A stretch of DNA of 64,000 nucleotides, taken from positions 3,753,001 through 3,817,000 of the forward strand of contig NZ_CP137557.1 in the NCBI RefSeq assembly GCF_019249655.2. The letters run 5' to 3'. Source of the stretch: Segatella copri (lineage in GTDB: Bacteria > Bacteroidota > Bacteroidia > Bacteroidales > Bacteroidaceae). The notes under the pieces were generated by a model. It searched no databases. It was not told where the DNA came from and worked only from the letters and a program-made list of their open reading frames with translations. The position numbers and the translations under genes are program-made. The number at the start of each line of letters is the position of its first letter. The stretch's first letter is position 1. Positions 60,533 to 64,000 of this stretch are shown here, piece by piece.

Positions 60533-61366
60533 ATGAACATGAGTGCTTCAATTGAGAAAACGATAGATATAGAAAAGATACTGAAGAGCAAGATGGGAAG
60601 CAAGGCGAAGTATGTGCCGGGTTTCCTGGTTTCTTGGCTTAAGAAAATCATTCACGAGGACGAGGTCAACAAGTTCTTGTGGGAAAGTCGTGGCCTTTCC
60701 GGTACAGAGTGGCTCACCGAATGCGTGCGCTATCTGAAGATGGATGTAGAGATTGTGGGCTTGGAGAATCTGCCGGATAAGAACGACGGAAAGCTCTATA
60801 CCTTCGTGTCTAATCATCCGCTGGGCGGACAGGACGGCGTGTGCCTGGGCTCCATCATCGGAAAGCATTATGACGGCAAGTTCCGCTATCTGGTAAACGA
60901 CCTTCTGCTCAATCTTCCGGGACTCAAACCTGTAAGCATCGGCATCAACAAAACCGGTCGACAGAGCCGTGACTTCCCGCGCATGGTGGAGGCTGGTTTC
61001 CAGAGCGACAACCACATGCTCATGTTCCCTGCTGGCCTGAACAGCCGCAAGCAGCCTGACGGCAGCATCCGTGACCTGCCTTGGAAGAAGACTTTCATTT
61101 CCAAGAGCGTGGAGTATCAGCGCGACGTGGTGCCTATCCACTTTGGCGGGCGCAACTCAGAGCGATTCTATCGCATCGCCCGCTTCAGCGACAAGCATCT
61201 GCCGTTCAATCTCGCCATGCTTTTCCTGGTAGACGAGATGTACAAGAACGTGGGCAAGCATTTCCGCATCGCCATCGGCAAACCGATTCCTTGGCAGACC
61301 TTCGACCATAGCAAGTCGGCCACCGAGTGGGCACAGTATGTGAAAGATAAGGTCTACGAATTATAA
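60533..61366 (+). CDS. glsA: Glycine-lipid O-acyltransferase (PlsC-like)
   Basis: A 277-residue acyltransferase that would esterify the hydroxy group of N-acyl glycine (commendamide) to make glycine lipid. PlsC-type motifs are seen as SNHPLGGQDG (an NHxxxxD variant with His-Pro), GLKPVSIGINKTGRQ and FPAGLNSRKQ. The neighbouring gene at 61466 is a GNAT acyltransferase; the two match the glsB/glsA pair described in Bacteroides thetaiotaomicron, though the naming is by similarity as I recall it. The start at 60533 or 60539 cannot be separated. Confidence 0.78.
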   Translation: MNMSASIEKTIDIEKILKSKMGSKAKYVPGFLVSWLKKIIHEDEVNKFLWESRGLSGTEWLTECVRYLKMDVEIVGLENLPDKNDGKLYTFVSNHPLGGQDGVCLGSIIGKHYDGKFRYLVNDLLLNLPGLKPVSIGINKTGRQSRDFPRMVEAGFQSDNHMLMFPAGLNSRKQPDGSIRDLPWKKTFISKSVEYQRDVVPIHFGGRNSERFYRIARFSDKHLPFNLAMLFLVDEMYKNVGKHFRIAIGKPIPWQTFDHSKSATEWAQYVKDKVYEL

Positions 61367-61465
61367 CAGATTATAACAGAGCATTATAATACGCAAAGCA
61401 TTATAAGCATCGTAAAGCATAATATAGATTTATAGAATATAGTTTTTATATAGAGATAGAGTAGT

Positions 61466-62458
61466 ATGGAAGAAGAAATCATCCAACCGATTGACCGCGA
61501 GCTGCTGAAGAGCGAGTTGACTCCCGACAAGCAGCTTCGCATGACCAATAAGAGCCATAACGAGATTTACATCGTTACGGCAAATGACTCGCCAAATGTA
61601 TTGAAGGAGATTGGGCGCCTTCGTGAAATCGCTTTCCGTGAGGCTGGCGGTGGAACCGGGAAATCGATGGATCTTGACGAATTCGACTTTGGCGACAACT
61701 GCTATAAGCAGCTCATCGTCTGGAATCCGGAGGCCAACGAGATTATCGGTGGTTACCGTTATCTGCTGGGTAGGGACTGGCAGCTCGACGAGAAGGGCCA
61801 GCCAAAGCTCGCCACCAGCCACATGTTCCATTTCTCCGACAAGTTCCTGAAGGATTACATGCCTTACACCGTGGAGCTGGGCCGTTCGTTCGTTTCTATT
61901 GAGTATCAGAATGTTCGCAAGAACAGCAAGAGCATCTTTGCCCTGGATAATCTCTGGGATGGCTTGGGTGCCCTGACTGTGCTTTACCCAGAGGTGAAGT
62001 ATTTCTTTGGCAAGATGACGATGTATCCATCTTACATCCGTCGTGGTCGCGACATGATTCTCTACTTCCTCAAGAAGCATTTTGATGACAAGGAGAACCT
62101 GGTGATTCCGATGAAGCCATTGAAGTTGGAGACTCCTGAGAGCGAGATGGAGAAGATTTTCACCGAGGATGATTTCCGTGCTGATTATCGCATCTTGAAT
62201 CGTGAAATCAGAGAGTTGGGCTTCAACATTCCTCCATTGGTGAATGCGTATATGAATCTGAGTCCTACCATGAAGCTCTTCGGCACCGCCATCAACTATG
62301 GTTTCGGTGATGTAGAGGAGACGGGTATTCTCATAGCCGTGGATGAGATTCTGGAAGAGAAGCGTGTTCGTCACATCAACAGTTTCATAGAGGAGCATCC
62401 TGAGGCGCTGAAGATAACCAGTGGTGCCAACAAGATTTTCTATAAGGAAAAAGAATAA
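61466..62458 (+). CDS. glsB: Glycine N-acyltransferase (GNAT, OlsB-like)
   Basis: A 330-residue protein of the GNAT group related to OlsB, often labelled 'hemolysin'. It would transfer a 3-hydroxy-acyl chain to glycine, the first step of glycine-lipid synthesis. Visible features are RLREIAFREAGGGTGKSMDLDEFD, NEIIGGYRYLLG, YTVELGRSFVSIEYQ and YPSYIRRGRDMILYFL. The gene follows glsA by 99 bp, an AT-rich gap with short TTATAACAGA and GCATTATAA repeats, and is closed by a terminator. Confidence 0.8.
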   Translation: MEEEIIQPIDRELLKSELTPDKQLRMTNKSHNEIYIVTANDSPNVLKEIGRLREIAFREAGGGTGKSMDLDEFDFGDNCYKQLIVWNPEANEIIGGYRYLLGRDWQLDEKGQPKLATSHMFHFSDKFLKDYMPYTVELGRSFVSIEYQNVRKNSKSIFALDNLWDGLGALTVLYPEVKYFFGKMTMYPSYIRRGRDMILYFLKKHFDDKENLVIPMKPLKLETPESEMEKIFTEDDFRADYRILNREIRELGFNIPPLVNAYMNLSPTMKLFGTAINYGFGDVEETGILIAVDEILEEKRVRHINSFIEEHPEALKITSGANKIFYKEKE

Positions 62459-62473
62459 TAAAACAACAGATAA

Positions 62474-62519
62474 TCCCATGTCCTTATTGCTTTCCGGCAA
62501 TAAGGGCATGGGAATTTTT
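62474..62519 (+). terminator. Intrinsic terminator of glsAB
   Basis: TCCCATGTCCTTATTGC pairs with GCAATAAGGGCATGGGA (ending 62513) with a single mismatch, followed by ATTTTT. It lies 16 bp after the glsB stop. Confidence 0.88.
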
Positions 62520-62587
62520 ACATCATTTTCATACTGATTACTTCCTACCTTTAAAGGAAAATGTTTCTAGAGTTAGTAGAAAGCTTC

Positions 62588-62667
62588 GTTCAGCGTCGTT
62601 GAATGTCCGTTCAGCGACGTTGAATGTCCGTTCAACGACGTTGAATGTAGGTTCAACGACGCTGAAC
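62588..62667. repeat. Array of four 21-bp palindromic repeats
   Basis: Units start at 62588, 62609, 62630 and 62651, exactly 21 bp apart. Each has the palindromic core GTTCArCGwCGyTGAA followed by TGTCC, TGTCC or TGTAG; the last unit is the most symmetric (GTTCAACGACGCTGAAC). The array lies between the convergent glsB and AraC genes, after the glsB terminator. No gene covers it. Confidence 0.85.
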
Positions 62668-62756
62668 GGAACTTTCTTCTAGTCTTAAAAACAATTTTGT
62701 CCTATATGGTTGAAAATTATCCTATAATAAATTCTATATTACACTCCGATGGAATG

Positions 62757-63944
62757 TCAAGAGCCAGCAATGTCGGATTCTTTCTGTTGTCTTTCTCTCC
62801 AGGCAGTAGGGGTGCAATCCTCCTTCTGCTTGAAGATGCGGTAGAGATGGGTGCGGGATGAGAAGCCGCATTCGGCAGAGATGATGTCGTTGCTGAAGTC
62901 AGGACAGGCTTCCATCATCTTCTTTGCCGCCTCGAAGCGAATTTCACTCAGCCAGATTCTGAACGTAGATTGCAGAATCTTGTCGAAATACTGAGTCAGC
63001 TCATACTTCGGAATCCTAAGCTGATGAGATAAGGTCAGCATGTTCACCGTGCTGTCTTTGTATCCCATTTCTTTGCACCATTTATCCAGACATCGCTGTA
63101 TAAACAGTTGCCGTTCATCAGTAAGGGCTTCCGTCATTTCATCATTCAGCTCCTCCATTTCCAGCTTTGTTTCAGGGTCGTTTTCATCAGCCAGTCCTTT
63201 GCTGATAGCTATTTCCAGAGCAGCCATCTTCTCCTCTTCCTTATCAAGGAGTTCTTCGGTAGGGGTATAGTTGTAGCCCAGTGCCACGAAACTGAGGATG
63301 AAGAAGAAAAAAGAAACCAGTCCGAGAGGTCCCACGATGAATAGCAGTTTGGTGTTGAGGATGGCAAACAGCGTGATTACGGCTGTAAACATGAGAATCA
63401 TGACGCTGGCACGTGCGTATCTCACGTATGGCAGGATGTCGGTGGCAGCCATCGTCTCCAGCATGTTCTTTCTCTTGTTCATCTCCTTGATAATCATATA
63501 GATGCAATATACTACATCGCTTGCGTAGAGAGCCAGCATCACATAGAGCCAGCTTCCGATGTGCAGGCCGTTGCAGAAGTGGACACCTGCCAGGAAGGTG
63601 GCGAGTATGGCTGCATAGGCGCCTCCACAAATCAGAATCATCTTTTTGCGGTTGGCGTGGGTGGCCTCTATGTTGTAGATGCCCATGGCTATGAGCGTGA
63701 AGCAGGGGGTATAGACCAGGATGTTGATGATGGCTCCCAAACCATCGTCTGTGGCTCGGAATCCATAAATCATCTGCATCAGGTATTGTATGGCAAGTCC
63801 AAGCATGGCTACGAAAATCAGCCATCTTGAACGCTCATATCGCTTGTTGAGCCATCTTACATGCAGATGGGTGAATGCCAGGATTAGGGCATTGACCACC
63901 ATGAAGATGAGGCATGCAAACTGCAGCAGAAATAATGGTTTCAT
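62757..63944 (-). CDS. Membrane-bound AraC-family transcriptional regulator
   Basis: A 395-residue protein with about seven hydrophobic segments in the first 230 residues (FLLQFACLIFMVVNALILAF; MILICGGAYAAILATFLAGV; LGLVSFFFFILSFVALGY), a charged linker and a C-terminal AraC-type HTH (VNMLTLSHQLRIPKYELTQYFDK; IISAECGFSSRTHLYRIFKQKEDCTPTAWRER). Such 7TM-AraC proteins are common in Bacteroidota and presumably read a membrane or extracellular signal. The signal and target genes are unknown. The right window edge cuts off its upstream region. Confidence 0.85.
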   Translation of the reverse strand: MKPLFLLQFACLIFMVVNALILAFTHLHVRWLNKRYERSRWLIFVAMLGLAIQYLMQMIYGFRATDDGLGAIINILVYTPCFTLIAMGIYNIEATHANRKKMILICGGAYAAILATFLAGVHFCNGLHIGSWLYVMLALYASDVVYCIYMIIKEMNKRKNMLETMAATDILPYVRYARASVMILMFTAVITLFAILNTKLLFIVGPLGLVSFFFFILSFVALGYNYTPTEELLDKEEEKMAALEIAISKGLADENDPETKLEMEELNDEMTEALTDERQLFIQRCLDKWCKEMGYKDSTVNMLTLSHQLRIPKYELTQYFDKILQSTFRIWLSEIRFEAAKKMMEACPDFSNDIISAECGFSSRTHLYRIFKQKEDCTPTAWRERQQKESDIAGS

Positions 63945-64000
63945 ATTGTCTTCTAAAAATTCGTTTCATCACCTTATTATTATGATTATTTCCAGTTGGT

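Noticed and set aside
62588..62667. A CRISPR array or coding repeat
   Set aside because: The unit is 21 bp with almost no spacer, and no reading frame with a start spans it.

Overview
The window reads as chromosomal DNA of a gut Bacteroidota, most like Prevotella/Segatella (the copri group). The grounds are SusC/SusD pairs, a hybrid two-component system, GLPGLI proteins, a DUF5687 ABC permease, a glycine-lipid acyltransferase pair, and repeated promoters of the Bacteroidota type (TTTG, 19-20 bp, TAnnTTTG). No species can be fixed from the sequence alone.

Positions 1-19,400 hold a xylan-utilisation locus: a SusC/SusD outer-membrane pair, a GH67 alpha-glucuronidase, a hybrid two-component regulator, then a rightward operon of SGNH esterase, GPH-type symporter, GH10 xylanase and cytoplasmic GH43. 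Together they would bind xylan at the surface, strip acetyl and glucuronyl groups, cut the chain, import oligosaccharides and finish to pentoses. Between SusD and GH67 lies an accessory island (4743-8318). It has an Rpn-type PD-(D/E)XK gene, a 47-residue ORF, an intact ISAs1-family element with a perfect 10-bp target duplication, three copies of a hairpin/leader repeat, and an array of GTAC-centred palindromes.

Positions 19,600-26,400 carry a DUF5687/ABC exporter pair, trmB, a Fic-family gene with an N-terminal HTH and evenly spaced operator-like palindromes, and a GH3 glycosidase. Positions 26,650-34,600, all leftward, hold hipB-hipA, a lipoprotein TPR/HTH sensor, two GLPGLI proteins, a 54-residue ORF and a TonB-receptor-like protein. 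Positions 34,800-41,140 contain gpmI, ung, a DUF3109 gene and a leftward pair of GH95 and a catalytic-domain-less GH78-like protein.

Positions 41,250-60,300 are housekeeping: gyrB, rpsT behind a tRNA-Glu, recO, and a division/cell-wall (dcw) cluster running leftward from rsmH to ftsZ, without mraZ at its usual first place. At the right end are the glycine-lipid genes glsA and glsB and a membrane AraC regulator.

The least explained signals are non-coding. Three unrelated palindromes are each iterated four to six times at a fixed 21, 22 or 23 bp pitch in intergenic DNA. A hairpin-plus-leader cassette precedes two unrelated ORFs. A 53-bp-spaced operator set precedes fic.
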